A stretch of 64,000 bases of DNA, from NCBI RefSeq assembly GCF_018401815.1, contig NZ_JAGYKG010000006.1, positions 141,182-205,181 of the forward strand, written 5' to 3'. The position numbers were made by a program, and so were the translations under genes. Below the pieces are notes generated by a model, which was not told where the DNA came from, made no database searches, and worked only from the letters and a program-made list of their open reading frames with translations. Origin of the DNA: Nonlabens sp. Its GTDB lineage: Bacteria > Bacteroidota > Bacteroidia > Flavobacteriales > Flavobacteriaceae. Below, one piece after another: positions 52,729 through 61,216 of the stretch; position 1 is the stretch's first letter; the number at the start of each line of letters is the position of its first letter.

Positions 52729-53212
52729 TTTGCACTTGTTTTTCGATACTATATCCTACTTCGAGTATGCCTTTGAGTTGTACATCTCCTTTTACTTCTC
52801 CAGTTTTTCTCATCGCGTGTTTTAAGGCCAGTTGATAGGTTCCGCTTTCGCGAAAGCGGAACCCTTCTTTTAACCACAGTTTATTTTCATACACATCGTT
52901 AGAACCTGATCCTAAAAAGCTGCCATCTGCTAGTGCCATGCGGTATTGTAATGTATCTGTAACGACTTTTCCTTGTGGAAATTTTATTTGTGAGATCAAC
53001 CAGAGGTTATTGTATTCATAATCGTGCGTATTGCGCAGGTTAATGAACAGGTTGTAGCTTGCTAGGCTGTCTTGTTGGGGGATTTGAAAAGTGACTACTT
53101 CTTCAATTGGCCACCCACTTTGAGGTACGTCATGGTATACTGCACGCACCAACTGCTCATCACAGGAGCTGGTTAGAATCATTACGGCTATAAATAATAG
53201 GTACCTGTTCAC
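52715..53212 (-). CDS. gldH: Gliding motility lipoprotein GldH
   Basis: A 165-residue lipoprotein with lipobox ILTSSC (Cys16). The conserved beginning is DEQLVRAVYHDVPQSGWPIE, followed by LASYNLFINLRNTHDYEYNN and GVKGDVQLKGILEVGYSIE-like strands. GldH is needed for gliding and stable assembly of the motor in Flavobacterium johnsoniae. Its position between ricT and PBP1A agrees with other flavobacteria. The gene overlaps ricT by 1 bp. A perfect 20-bp palindrome copy (52841-52860) is read FRFRESG. Confidence 0.92.
   Translation of the reverse strand: MNRYLLFIAVMILTSSCDEQLVRAVYHDVPQSGWPIEEVVTFQIPQQDSLASYNLFINLRNTHDYEYNNLWLISQIKFPQGKVVTDTLQYRMALADGSFLGSGSNDVYENKLWLKEGFRFRESGTYQLALKHAMRKTGEVKGDVQLKGILEVGYSIEKQVQNGSN
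52841..52860. repeat. Iterated palindrome, copy 10 (extended 20-bp form)
   Basis: TCCGCTTTCGCGAAAGCGGA, perfect over 20 bp, inside gldH and read FRFRESG on the minus strand. It is the last copy seen in the window. Confidence 0.9.
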
Positions 53213-54609
53213 TACTCTTCCTTTTTAGGTGGCTGGTTGCCATCGTTGTTGCGATTGCGATTTTTATTGCGGTTGGGGCGGGACTTTTTAGACCTAGAAT
53301 CCTTGTTGGCATTGGGTGGTTGATTGGGTCGATCTGTTTTCTTTTCAGGAGCACCAGGGCTGTTGGCACTTCTGTTTTTAGGTTGAGGTCTATGTTTCCG
53401 CTTTTGAGTTCCTTCTTTAGCAGCAGGAGGAGTTGCGGTAGCTGTAGAGGGAGCAGCGTCTGCCTGGTTAGCTCTGTTATCGCTTTTAGGGCGGCGCTTT
53501 TTGGTGCTTTTGTTGCGTGTTTTAGGTTGGTCAAAACGAGTTAAACTATCTTGTCCGACCACATTTTCAAAATTCATTTCTTCTTCAACAAGTAATTCGA
53601 TAGCATATTCTTCTAGGCTACTAACACTTTCTTTGGCTTTGTTTTTAGCAACGATTTCATGAACTTGATCGGTGGTAAGCGTATGCCAGTTCATCCACTC
53701 GCCGTCGTAACAAAACCACATCAGTCCTTTGAAAATATCTATTTTTTGACAGATCGCAGTTCCTTTTTCTATGTAGAGTTTTTGATTTTGTTTAGGAAAG
53801 TTACTCAATGCATCCATATAGGAATCCAGCTCGTAGTTGAGACAGCATTTGAGTTTGCCACACTGTCCAGCAAGCTTTTGCGGATTGAGGGATAAGTTTT
53901 GATAACGCGCTGCGCCTGTTGTTACTGACCTAAAATCTGTCAACCAGGTACTGCAACACAATTCCCGACCACAAGAACCTATACCTCCCAGACGGGCTGC
54001 TTCTTGACGCAAGCCTATCTGACGCATTTCGATTCTAGTTTTGAATTCGCCAGCATATTCTCTGATGAGTTCTCTAAAATCTACACGTTCATCTGCGGTG
54101 TAGTAAAAGGTGGCTTTAGACCCGTCTCCTTGAAATTCAATATCAGAGATCTTCATTTGTAGTTGTAGACGAATAGCGATTTCACGAGCACGTATTTTCA
54201 TAGGCTCTTCTTTCTCTCGAGCAGCCACCCATTTTTCAACGTCCTTGTCATTGGCAATGCGGTATACTTGGGGTATTTTTTCGTCTGTTTTAACGCGTTT
54301 GCGTTTCATTTGCACCCGAACCAATTCTCCAGTAATGGTAACGATACCTATATCGTGGCCGCTTTCTGTTTGAGTAGCGACGATGTCTCCTATCTTGAGT
54401 TGCAGGTCATCTTTATTGAGAAAGAATTCTTTACGGCCGTTTTTAAAACGCACTTCGACATAGGGGAACTGTTTTTGACCATCGGGCAACTCCATGTTGG
54501 CCAACCAGTCAAAAACGGTTAATTTATTGCACCCACTTGTTCCACAGGTGCCGTTATTTTTACATCCACCAGGGGTACTACCACTCGATCCACAACTATT
54601 ACAGCTCAT
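53212..54609 (-). CDS. ricT: PSP1-domain protein RicT/YaaT-like
   Basis: A 465-residue protein. The N-terminus is a Cys-rich patch (MSCNSCGSSG, GGCKNNGTCGTSGCN). The PSP1 domain (about 50-300) contains YVEVRFKNGRKEFFLNKDDL, GHDIGIVTITGELV, LGGIGSCGRELCCSTWL and AGQCGKLKCCLNYELDSY, with the cysteine motifs expected for the RicT family. In Bacillus RicT joins the Y-complex that guides RNase Y. The C-terminal 100 residues are a basic, low-complexity tail (KNRNRNNDGNQPPKKEE). It is the first gene of the ricT-gldH-PBP1A-exonuclease-ABC operon. Confidence 0.9.
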   Translation of the reverse strand: MSCNSCGSSGSTPGGCKNNGTCGTSGCNKLTVFDWLANMELPDGQKQFPYVEVRFKNGRKEFFLNKDDLQLKIGDIVATQTESGHDIGIVTITGELVRVQMKRKRVKTDEKIPQVYRIANDKDVEKWVAAREKEEPMKIRAREIAIRLQLQMKISDIEFQGDGSKATFYYTADERVDFRELIREYAGEFKTRIEMRQIGLRQEAARLGGIGSCGRELCCSTWLTDFRSVTTGAARYQNLSLNPQKLAGQCGKLKCCLNYELDSYMDALSNFPKQNQKLYIEKGTAICQKIDIFKGLMWFCYDGEWMNWHTLTTDQVHEIVAKNKAKESVSSLEEYAIELLVEEEMNFENVVGQDSLTRFDQPKTRNKSTKKRRPKSDNRANQADAAPSTATATPPAAKEGTQKRKHRPQPKNRSANSPGAPEKKTDRPNQPPNANKDSRSKKSRPNRNKNRNRNNDGNQPPKKEE

Positions 54610-54747
54610 TCTTGTATTCTCTATATATTGAAATTGAAACGATTAACTCGCTCAATTGAAGTCCTTCCTTGAAACGTAAAGATAGGAATTAAAATTGTGG
54701 GATTTGGTGGGGGATAGTGTCACATTTTGCCTCTCATTTTGTTTTTA

Positions 54748-55836
54748 ATGATATTAGTGTCTGTTTTACCATATATTGCGAGTGTATCGTATCAAAAGCT
54801 CTTAGTGACTCAACTTCCCTACAATTCAAATCTTTCTTCTGCAAAGCTAGCTTCGGTGTTTAAAAGCACCAGTGCCACCTATAAATTTTATTGGTTTTGG
54901 GCGATTTTAGAAGAAGTAGAGCAGGGGAAAACAGTTATTACAAAGAGCGACATTTTCTCTAGGATGATGGCTCTTTCTTGGTATACCGTTAATTATTTCC
55001 GCATCTCTTTTGGGAAGCAGGATTTAATTCAAGATGCGGTTAGAGAATTAAGTGCTATTGAAAACATTCCGTTAGATGCGTCTAAAGAACACATATTAAA
55101 TAAATTAAGAGGATCAACTCATCCTCAAACTGTTTCCATTTTAGCACATTTTGATAAAAACGTTCCACATAAGTTTTTAAGTCCCTGGCTAGGTTCTGGT
55201 AATAAAAGCGCTATTTATCAGCGCTCAATAAGTACAACAAGTGATGCCCCGTATTCTTTATTCAGAGATCAAATTGTCATTGCTAATCATTGGAAGTATT
55301 ATTTTGAAGTGAATATGGGTATTTTAAAGGCCTTCTGCTATTGAAATCTCACGCTGTTTTTTCAAAGTAGAAATCCTAATGTCCCCGATATAGCCAATAA
55401 AATCTACCGATCTATTCAACGAGGAAACTTAAACACTCATAAAACTAAATTTTGGAATCTCGTTATTGAAGAGATGGGTCCTGTAGCATGTATTTATACC
55501 GGAAAACCACTCGGTATAGGGGATTATGTTATCGAGCATTTTATTCCTCATCAATTTGTTGCACACGACCTGATGTGGAATCTGATTCCAGCAGACCAAA
55601 GTTTTAATTCTCATAAAAGCGATAAACTACCTTCTTTTGAAACATATTTTGATTCCTTCTATGAGCTTCAAAAAACCGGATTAGAATTGGTCAAAACAAA
55701 AAATCCGAAAAATAAATTCTTAGAAGACTACTTATCTGTTTTTCCAGACTTGGATATGGATAAAGATACATTTGCTGATCATATTAAGCCTATGCTTACT
55801 ATAGCTCATAATAACGGGTTTCAGTATTTGAATTAA
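54748..55836 (+). pseudogene. HNH endonuclease-like protein interrupted by an in-frame TGA
   Basis: One continuous frame of 362 codons is broken only by TGA at 55342-55344, after KAFCY. The sequence before it (PYIASVSYQKLLVTQLPYNS, SSAKLASVFKSTSATYKFYW) and after it (NLTLFFQSRNPNVPDIANKI, YRSIQRGNLN) reads smoothly. The C-terminal part carries an HNH-like core, CIYTGKPLG, DYVIEHFIPHQFVAHDLMWN and LIPADQSFNSHKSDKLP. A TGG to TGA change would explain the break. The product would be a nuclease related to restriction-type HNH proteins. It starts at ATG; a TTG 21 bp upstream is an alternative. Confidence 0.75.
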
Positions 55837-55866
55837 ACGACTTTATAAAACACAAAATATCGAATC

Positions 55867-56376
55867 TTAAACCCCCTCAAGTTGAAGTTCCATCACAATA
55901 GTCAGCTTGTTGTTCGTTCGCTCTTTATCAATAGTAATGTCCCAATCGCTGGTATAAATAGTGCCGCTGATTTTTATAAGGCCGTCTGTTTTTACTGCTG
56001 TAAAAGTAACCGGCTTTGAGATTCCTTTTATAGTCAGATTTCCCAGTACGCTATAGGAGGCAGTTCCCTTTGCTGTAATAGCCGTACTTTCAAAATAGAT
56101 GCGCGGATAATCACTTCTGTTAAAATAGGTTTCCCACATCAAATGCCCGTCTCGTAAAAAATTACCCGTTTCTAAACTACTCACACTTACAGATCCTTTT
56201 ATTTTCGAATTTTCAAGTTGGCTGAGATCTATTTCAGATTGTGATTGAATATCCCCTATACTTCCAGTGACCTTCTTACTTTCAAAGGTGAAGCTTATTT
56301 TAGAAGCTGTGGTGTTGATTTGGCTAAAGCCTAAGACGGATATGCATAGGAGAAGGAGTGTCAGTATGGTTTTCAC
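55867..56376 (-). CDS. YceI family periplasmic protein
   Basis: A 169-residue lipocalin-like protein with a signal peptide (ILTLLLLCISVLGFSQ). YceI features are ISFTFESKKVTGSIGDIQSQ near residue 28, the block FLRDGHLMWETYFNRSDYPR, and NLTIKGISKPVTFTA, ending with SDWDITIDKERTNNKLTIVM. Family members bind isoprenoid-type lipids in a beta barrel, and some respond to base stress. It is convergent with the HNH gene, with 30 bp between stops. Confidence 0.9.
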   Translation of the reverse strand: MKTILTLLLLCISVLGFSQINTTASKISFTFESKKVTGSIGDIQSQSEIDLSQLENSKIKGSVSVSSLETGNFLRDGHLMWETYFNRSDYPRIYFESTAITAKGTASYSVLGNLTIKGISKPVTFTAVKTDGLIKISGTIYTSDWDITIDKERTNNKLTIVMELQLEGV

Positions 56377-56603
56377 AGTAAAAGTGTTTTGGGATTTTAA
56401 AAATACGGCTTTTGAGAGGCTAATTTTGTTAAGGCTTATTCCAATACCTACAAGAAATCACCGAATGACCTTTCGTATGGTTGTGCCCGTATAAGCAAGC
56501 TAATTGTAGCGTTGCCTTAAATGCGTCATCTCAAGATTGGAACAACAAAACACTTTAATAATAAAAACAGTGTTTGGATCTTTACGCGTTCAAAAATAGC
56601 AGG

Positions 56604-57953
56604 TTAGTTTTTTATAATAATTAAATTAGGGTTGAGTTTAATAAGCTTATAGCGTTTATCGTTTTTACTGTTTATAATTATAAAAAACTCTTCTACGTTG
56701 CCGCCTAAATGAGGTCGTAATTTTTCTTGAATTTGGCTGATTAACATTTTCCTCTTTTTTTTAAGGGCATCATAAGAACCATCATATTTTAGTTCTTGCA
56801 TCAAATTTGATAATGGAATGTAGCTTTTCTGTTGGGCCAAATAGCTTAACAATTGGTACTCTTCTTTTGTGAAATCATTAATCCAATAGCCTTTATAGTG
56901 GATTCGGCTGGTGCTTATGTAAATGCTTAATTTATGATATTTTTTATACCACTTGTGGCTTAAAGCACCTATTCCTAACAGCAGAAGAAGAAATATTCCA
57001 TATGTGGACACTTCTTTGATTTGCAGTCCTGTCTCCTGATACAGGGCTTGTGTATCTAAAATGTTGTATTCTAAATCCGAACGGCTTACTTCTTCGTATT
57101 TTAATTGGTTTGTGCCATAGGTCTGATTTTTTATTTGATACATGCTTGTCGCAGGCGAGTATGTCAGAAGGTTAAAAGCGGGATGGTAATTGGCCTTGGT
57201 AGCTATACGGCTGAAGCTGTTGTTTGTAAAGTCAATCATAAAGTTTTTATCTACGCCCTCGATATAGAGCAACCGTCCATCATCTAATTGGTTGATTTTT
57301 ACAAAAGGGTGCTTGATAGTTAATGCTTCATGACTTGTGTTTCCCAAATTTTCGAAAGTTAAATTTTCTAGGTCTAACTTGTATACTTCGAGGTTGGTAT
57401 CATGGGTTACATGGTAGTCTCCTAAATTAATAAAATATAACTGATTGTTTTTTACACTAAAAAATTGACTGGTAATATATTCAGGAACGTCTCCAAAAGT
57501 TGTCACTAATGACCATTCCCGGTCTATAAAGTCATATTTAATTAAAATGTTTTTTGTGGTAAAAAGGCCATACCCTCCAAGAATGTAGATAGAACCATTG
57601 TAGGTAAAATGAATGGAATCATATTGATTTTTATGGCTAAATGATTGGTCGTGACGTTGGAACTTTTGATTAGAATACGATACGACTACACCACCAGCAC
57701 TATCATAAAGGTAGGTCTTGCCATTAATATGCGCCACTTTCATAAGGGACAAGTTGGAGGTATCGGTATAAAGATGGTTTACCTGTTTGATTTGGAAGTC
57801 ATGACCGTACAAATAAGTGGAGTCATTTAAAAATAGGATGGGTTGCTGCGTTTCATGGTCCCAAAAACTTGTGTTGGTTAGGTTAAGGTCTGTGAATTGT
57901 GCGGGAAGGCTCCAGCTTATAAAAAATAAGAAAATGAATGTGTGTATTCTCAT
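56604..57953 (-). CDS. Kelch-like periplasmic receptor with one membrane helix and cytoplasmic winged-helix-like tail
   Basis: A 449-residue protein. After a signal peptide (FIFLFFISWSLPAQF), residues 20-310 form a Kelch-like beta propeller (KTYLYDSAGGVVVSYSNQKF, IYILGGYGLFTTKNILIKYD, QLYFINLGDYHVT). One helix (STYGIFLLLLLGIGALSHKW, about 320-340) crosses the inner membrane. The cytoplasmic end has ISTSRIHYKGYWINDFTKEE YQLLSYLAQQ, and LKKKRKMLISQIQEKLRP, resembling an OmpR-type winged helix (ToxR/CadC-like layout). It may therefore be a one-component transmembrane regulator. The DNA-binding assignment is by pattern only. Confidence 0.6.
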   Translation of the reverse strand: MRIHTFIFLFFISWSLPAQFTDLNLTNTSFWDHETQQPILFLNDSTYLYGHDFQIKQVNHLYTDTSNLSLMKVAHINGKTYLYDSAGGVVVSYSNQKFQRHDQSFSHKNQYDSIHFTYNGSIYILGGYGLFTTKNILIKYDFIDREWSLVTTFGDVPEYITSQFFSVKNNQLYFINLGDYHVTHDTNLEVYKLDLENLTFENLGNTSHEALTIKHPFVKINQLDDGRLLYIEGVDKNFMIDFTNNSFSRIATKANYHPAFNLLTYSPATSMYQIKNQTYGTNQLKYEEVSRSDLEYNILDTQALYQETGLQIKEVSTYGIFLLLLLGIGALSHKWYKKYHKLSIYISTSRIHYKGYWINDFTKEEYQLLSYLAQQKSYIPLSNLMQELKYDGSYDALKKKRKMLISQIQEKLRPHLGGNVEEFFIIINSKNDKRYKLIKLNPNLIIIKN

Positions 57954-58178
57954 ATAATAGATCTAAACAACCGCCCTTTTTATTGAAAAATTGGCGGAAC
58001 GTAGCATGGATTTAAAAATTAATGAGCGGAATATCTTACAAAATACTATAAAAATACAGAATTAGAAAAATAAAAAATTAGTAAACCCTACTATTGGTTG
58101 GTGTATGGGGCTGTTTTGAGGGTAAAGCTCCATATTATCAATAGTTTAGGGCATTAAAATAAATTAGGAACAAATAGG

Positions 58179-58215
58179 AATAAATAGGGGGAACACAGGG
58201 TTCCCCCTATTTATT
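58179..58215. terminator. Strong bidirectional hairpin
   Basis: AATAAATAGGGGGAAC (58179-58194) pairs perfectly with 58200-58215 across a 5-nt loop. The A/T-rich outer stem gives T-rich flanks on either strand. It may be a terminator or a protein-binding site. Confidence 0.6.
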
Positions 58216-58277
58216 TGAAATTTAGGCTTGTATTTTTCTAGATTTGAATTTGTAAGATGGGGTAAAAAAAGGGTTTT

Positions 58278-58301
58278 AACCTATTGCAGCTGCAATAGGT
58301 T
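58278..58301. promoter_or_regulatory. Perfect 24-bp palindrome
   Basis: The half-site AACCTATTGCAG is followed immediately by its exact complement CTGCAATAGGTT. It is located 131 nt before the small exported-protein gene. Lacking a loop, it is more likely an operator for a dimeric regulator than a terminator. Confidence 0.5.
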
Positions 58302-58431
58302 GAGCAAGTTGAAAACCAAGTCGGTCAGCGAAAGCTTATGTGACTTTAAAGCAAATTAAAGTAGAGACTAGAGCCCACACAAAAGAGGAATCGTATTAAG
58401 CAAAATGGGGCATTACACAGCATGAAATTAA

Positions 58432-58743
58432 ATGAAAAAATTACTAATCATATTGGGGACACTAATCTTTGCAATAACAATTCTAACTATTTGTGGTGGT
58501 ACAACCACTGAAAAATGCAAAATGGATATCAGGGCTTATGAGTTTGGTCGTGAGATGCAAGCATGGTCTGAATTACTAGGGGAGGGGTCATTAAATAAAG
58601 CAATTGAAGAGTATTCCAACGGCCTTGGCATTAATGCGCCGTATAACGCAAGTAACGATTGTGTTAAAAGGGGGTATGTTGATGCTGAAGCCGGTATAGA
58701 CAGCCCTTATCATCAGGAAAGAAAATCTTGGGATTCATTTTAA
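58432..58743 (+). CDS. Small exported protein of unknown function
   Basis: A 103-residue protein with an N-terminal hydrophobic segment (LLIILGTLIFAITILTICGG, residues 4-23). The Cys in TICGG could be a lipidation site. The mature part has RAYEFGREMQAWSELLGEGS, LNKAIEEYSNGLG and a second Cys in SNDCVKRGYVDAEAG. I recognise no family. The gene stands alone in an accessory stretch, downstream of the 24-bp palindrome. Confidence 0.5.
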   Translation: MKKLLIILGTLIFAITILTICGGTTTEKCKMDIRAYEFGREMQAWSELLGEGSLNKAIEEYSNGLGINAPYNASNDCVKRGYVDAEAGIDSPYHQERKSWDSF

Positions 58744-58983
58744 AACACGCTGTAAGCAATTAAAAATACATGCCATCTTATTAGTGAAGTGGGTGGCTCC
58801 GCTACATTAAAATTATAAAGAAGAACAGACCATCTCATGATTATGTTCATAATGTTATGATTAAAAACAGTTTTGAAACTTTTAATTTCTAGTTCATATA
58901 GTCAAAGGCAAATTTCCTGCAGTAGCTATGGCACTTATGGGTTGAATTCAGCGAATATTTAAAAATGAAATTACAAACTAAAA

Positions 58984-59214
58984 ATGCGTGATTTGTTTAG
59001 ACTTGCGCTGCCATTATTGTGTTTGTCGCTGCTAATGAAGAGGATACTATTAAAATATGTTTGGAATTGGGTGTCTGTAAACACCTTGATATCTAGAAAC
59101 AATGGCCTACATAAAATGCATAAGCATTACAAATCTTTTAATCAGCAGTGGGCTAAAATATACCATGAATTCCTTATTATCGAGGATCGTCCAAATATTT
59201 ACTTAGGTCCGTGA
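58984..59214 (+). other. Small open frame, possible remnant
   Basis: A 76-codon frame (MRDLFRLALPLLCLSLLMKR, then LLKYVWNWVSVNTLISRNNG). In another frame the same DNA reads AIIVFVAANEEDTIKICLEL before a stop, which is equally protein-like. This suggests a decayed gene with shifted frames rather than a real small protein. Confidence 0.25.
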
Positions 59215-59412
59215 GCATTTAAAAGGGTGTAAAGTTGATTGTTATAAAAGAATTTAGGGGAGAAATAAATGATCGAGAATTAGCGCCTCTCATTACGTTT
59301 GTGTTAATTGGTAATGAAGTTGCACCATCTCTTTTTAATTGCACGTGACTTTTGGAAAGCCGATCCAATAGTTTTTTATTATTTTTAGAACGGAACCCAA
59401 ACAATTCCTAAT

Positions 59413-59751
59413 ATGAAAGCAATGATACTTACGATCATTTTATTAATAGGTACTACTATTAGCTTAAAAGCACAAAAGGTTTTTTCGGTACAATATGCCA
59501 ATCAAGCAGCTGTAAAAATATTTGTAGTAGATTTTGAAAACCAAGCCGACCTTAAGGTATTTAAAGTTACGCATCAAAATCAAGCAGGAAAAAACGATGG
59601 AAAATGGTTTTTTACCGAGTACGCTAACCAAGCTGCCAAAAAATTATTCTTTGTTGATTATCAGAATCAAGCCGATTTAAAGATATTCTTTGTGGATTAT
59701 GAAAATCAAGCGGGTTGGAGAAATAAATCAAAACAGCATTTGATGTATTGA
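59413..59751 (+). CDS. DUF6150 family small exported repeat protein
   Basis: A 112-residue protein with a signal peptide (AMILTIILLIGTTISLKAQ). The mature 90 residues consist of six imperfect 14-16-residue units around the pattern F-x-V-x-Y-x-N-Q-A-x-x-K (YANQAAVKIFVVDFENQADL, YANQAAKKLFFVDYQNQADL, then YENQAGW). This is the DUF6150 pattern, found in Bacteroidetes and of unknown function. The repeats suggest a regular beta structure with stacked Asn-Gln-Ala turns. Transcribed alone. Confidence 0.75.
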   Translation: MKAMILTIILLIGTTISLKAQKVFSVQYANQAAVKIFVVDFENQADLKVFKVTHQNQAGKNDGKWFFTEYANQAAKKLFFVDYQNQADLKIFFVDYENQAGWRNKSKQHLMY

Positions 59752-59830
59752 TGATTAGTTGTTTGAGGGGATGATTTAACATATAATCTATACTACTAAT
59801 TCTAACACAGACTGATAGTATAATACAAAT
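59752..59830. other. No gene seen
   Basis: A/T-rich spacer after the DUF6150 gene; I see no hairpin or frame in it. Confidence 0.4.
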
Positions 59831-60130
59831 TCACATCATAAAAATTACTTGAATGATTTGAAAGCTAATTTGTTCTATAAATTCTTTTTTAGTTTCAAAT
59901 TGGTCGGGCCAGGAGTTAAACACATAATGTCAGTTAAATGCTGCTTCCTCCCTTTTTTCAATGGTGAATTGATCAAAGTATAGCTACTGGGGTCCTGAAC
60001 AAAAATATTCCTCATCAAAACCTTCACCTTCTATAGAGTAATGTTTAAGCTTAGCTCTGAAATGTTGCTTTTTATATTGTTGGAGTCTATAGAATAGTTG
60101 AGGCCTAAACTGTCTAAATCTCTTATTCAT
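59831..60130 (-). pseudogene. Decayed small gene with two in-frame stops
   Basis: On the minus strand one frame of 100 codons starts MNKRFRQFRPQLFYRLQQYK and continues FRAKLKHYSIEGEGFDEEYF. It is broken by TAG after CSGPQ and by TGA after AAFN, and continues HYVFNSWPDQFETKKEFIEQ to a final stop. The reading is protein-like throughout apart from the two stops, so it is more likely a pseudogene than noise. I recognise no family. Confidence 0.4.
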
Positions 60131-60262
60131 TTGGTTAACTGTTCAATAATTTTTAAAATCATAATTGACAGCTCATGAATATCATTGGACATCTATTTTT
60201 TAATAACTCCACGTTCAAAAAAAAAGATTAGTATTTTTATAATTATATTTTTCAAATCAACC

Positions 60263-60982
60263 ATGAAAACAATTAAAATTTCTTTTTTTCTTTTATTAAT
60301 TTCATCTTGGGCATTTTCTCAATGTAGTTTGCAAAATGCTCCTAATAATGCAAATAGCTACTTAGCTAGTACCAAAAATTCCTTGCTGGACAACTTGATT
60401 TTTAGTCAAAAGGCTAAATTAGAATCACTTTTTGGGATACAAGTAAAACTTAACATTTCAAAAGGAACTAACGGATTAGCGTATCCATTTTGCAGTTTGG
60501 ATAATTGTAGTGGAACCATAGATTTGGGAGTTGATTTATTAAAATCAGAGTATAAAAAAGAAGTAGGCAGCTATTTTATTATTGGAATACTAGCTCATGA
60601 GTTTGCTCATTTAGTACAATTTAAAAATAATATGCATTTTGACAGCACAGTTCAGCAAGAAATTCATGCTGATATTCTCGCGGGTTGGTATCTAGGCTAC
60701 TATTTTGATCAAGTTATTGGCGACAGCCCGGACAGGTACCTAGGTGCTAGTGATTTAATGTATACTATTAAAAAATTTAAAAATGAGCTCAAGATTTCTT
60801 TTGGTCAAATAGGGGATACACAGTATTATTCGGTGGAGCACCACGGAAATTTTTTAACAAGATCAATGGCATTTCATCATGGAATAGATTCATATGACAG
60901 AGGGTTCAAGAATTGGGAAGCTGTTTTTTTTAGGTGGGGAAAGAGGGATGCAACCTCGTTAATAAAAAAATGGGATTATTGA
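60263..60982 (+). CDS. Secreted HExxH metalloprotease-like protein
   Basis: A 239-residue protein when started at MKTIKISFFLLLISSWAFSQ, which is a clean signal peptide; an upstream in-frame ATG would bury it. The active-site motif is GILAHEFAHLVQFKN (HExxH). About 25 residues later comes the likely third ligand in EIHADILAGWYLGYYF. This layout matches putative neutral zinc metallopeptidases and M48-like families. Three cysteines in the first 80 mature residues may form a disulfide. The substrate is unknown. Confidence 0.75.
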   Translation: MKTIKISFFLLLISSWAFSQCSLQNAPNNANSYLASTKNSLLDNLIFSQKAKLESLFGIQVKLNISKGTNGLAYPFCSLDNCSGTIDLGVDLLKSEYKKEVGSYFIIGILAHEFAHLVQFKNNMHFDSTVQQEIHADILAGWYLGYYFDQVIGDSPDRYLGASDLMYTIKKFKNELKISFGQIGDTQYYSVEHHGNFLTRSMAFHHGIDSYDRGFKNWEAVFFRWGKRDATSLIKKWDY

Positions 60983-61104
60983 AATTCAATATTTGTATTA
61001 AAAGCAGACTACCTCTATGTAGGTTGGTAGGCTTGCCTATTAACAGGACAAGTGCTAATTCGATTTTACTACTTTAAATTCCAACCATTGCTGATTGGGA
61101 TGTT

Positions 61105-61117
61105 GCTCCCCCTGTTG
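61105..61117. repeat. 13-bp direct repeat GCTCCCCCTGTTG, left copy
   Basis: An exact match to 62128-62140. The pair flanks a 1-kb segment holding a small membrane protein and a serine-recombinase remnant. Confidence 0.6.
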
Positions 61118-61216
61118 ACGAAAAATGCAGCTATAATGCGATGATAAAGTATTTGACTATCAAGAAACTGAATGGATATTATTAGTTTTTTGTTTAATTT
61201 TCAAAAAATAAGTAAA

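Larger units (their letters stand above)
57954..58431. other. Intergenic region with two strong palindromes
   Basis: There is no gene here. It holds a 16-bp perfect stem at 58179-58215 and a perfect 24-bp palindrome at 58278-58301 (half-site AACCTATTGCAG). The second could be an operator for a nearby regulator. Confidence 0.5.

Noticed and set aside
49658..54609. Exonuclease-PBP-GldH-RicT run as a novel functional system
   Set aside because: The gene order ricT-gldH-PBP is ordinary for flavobacteria, so co-transcription needs no special explanation.
55342..55344. TGA as a selenocysteine codon
   Set aside because: No SECIS-like hairpin was noticed directly downstream and the position suits Trp; a nonsense change is simpler.
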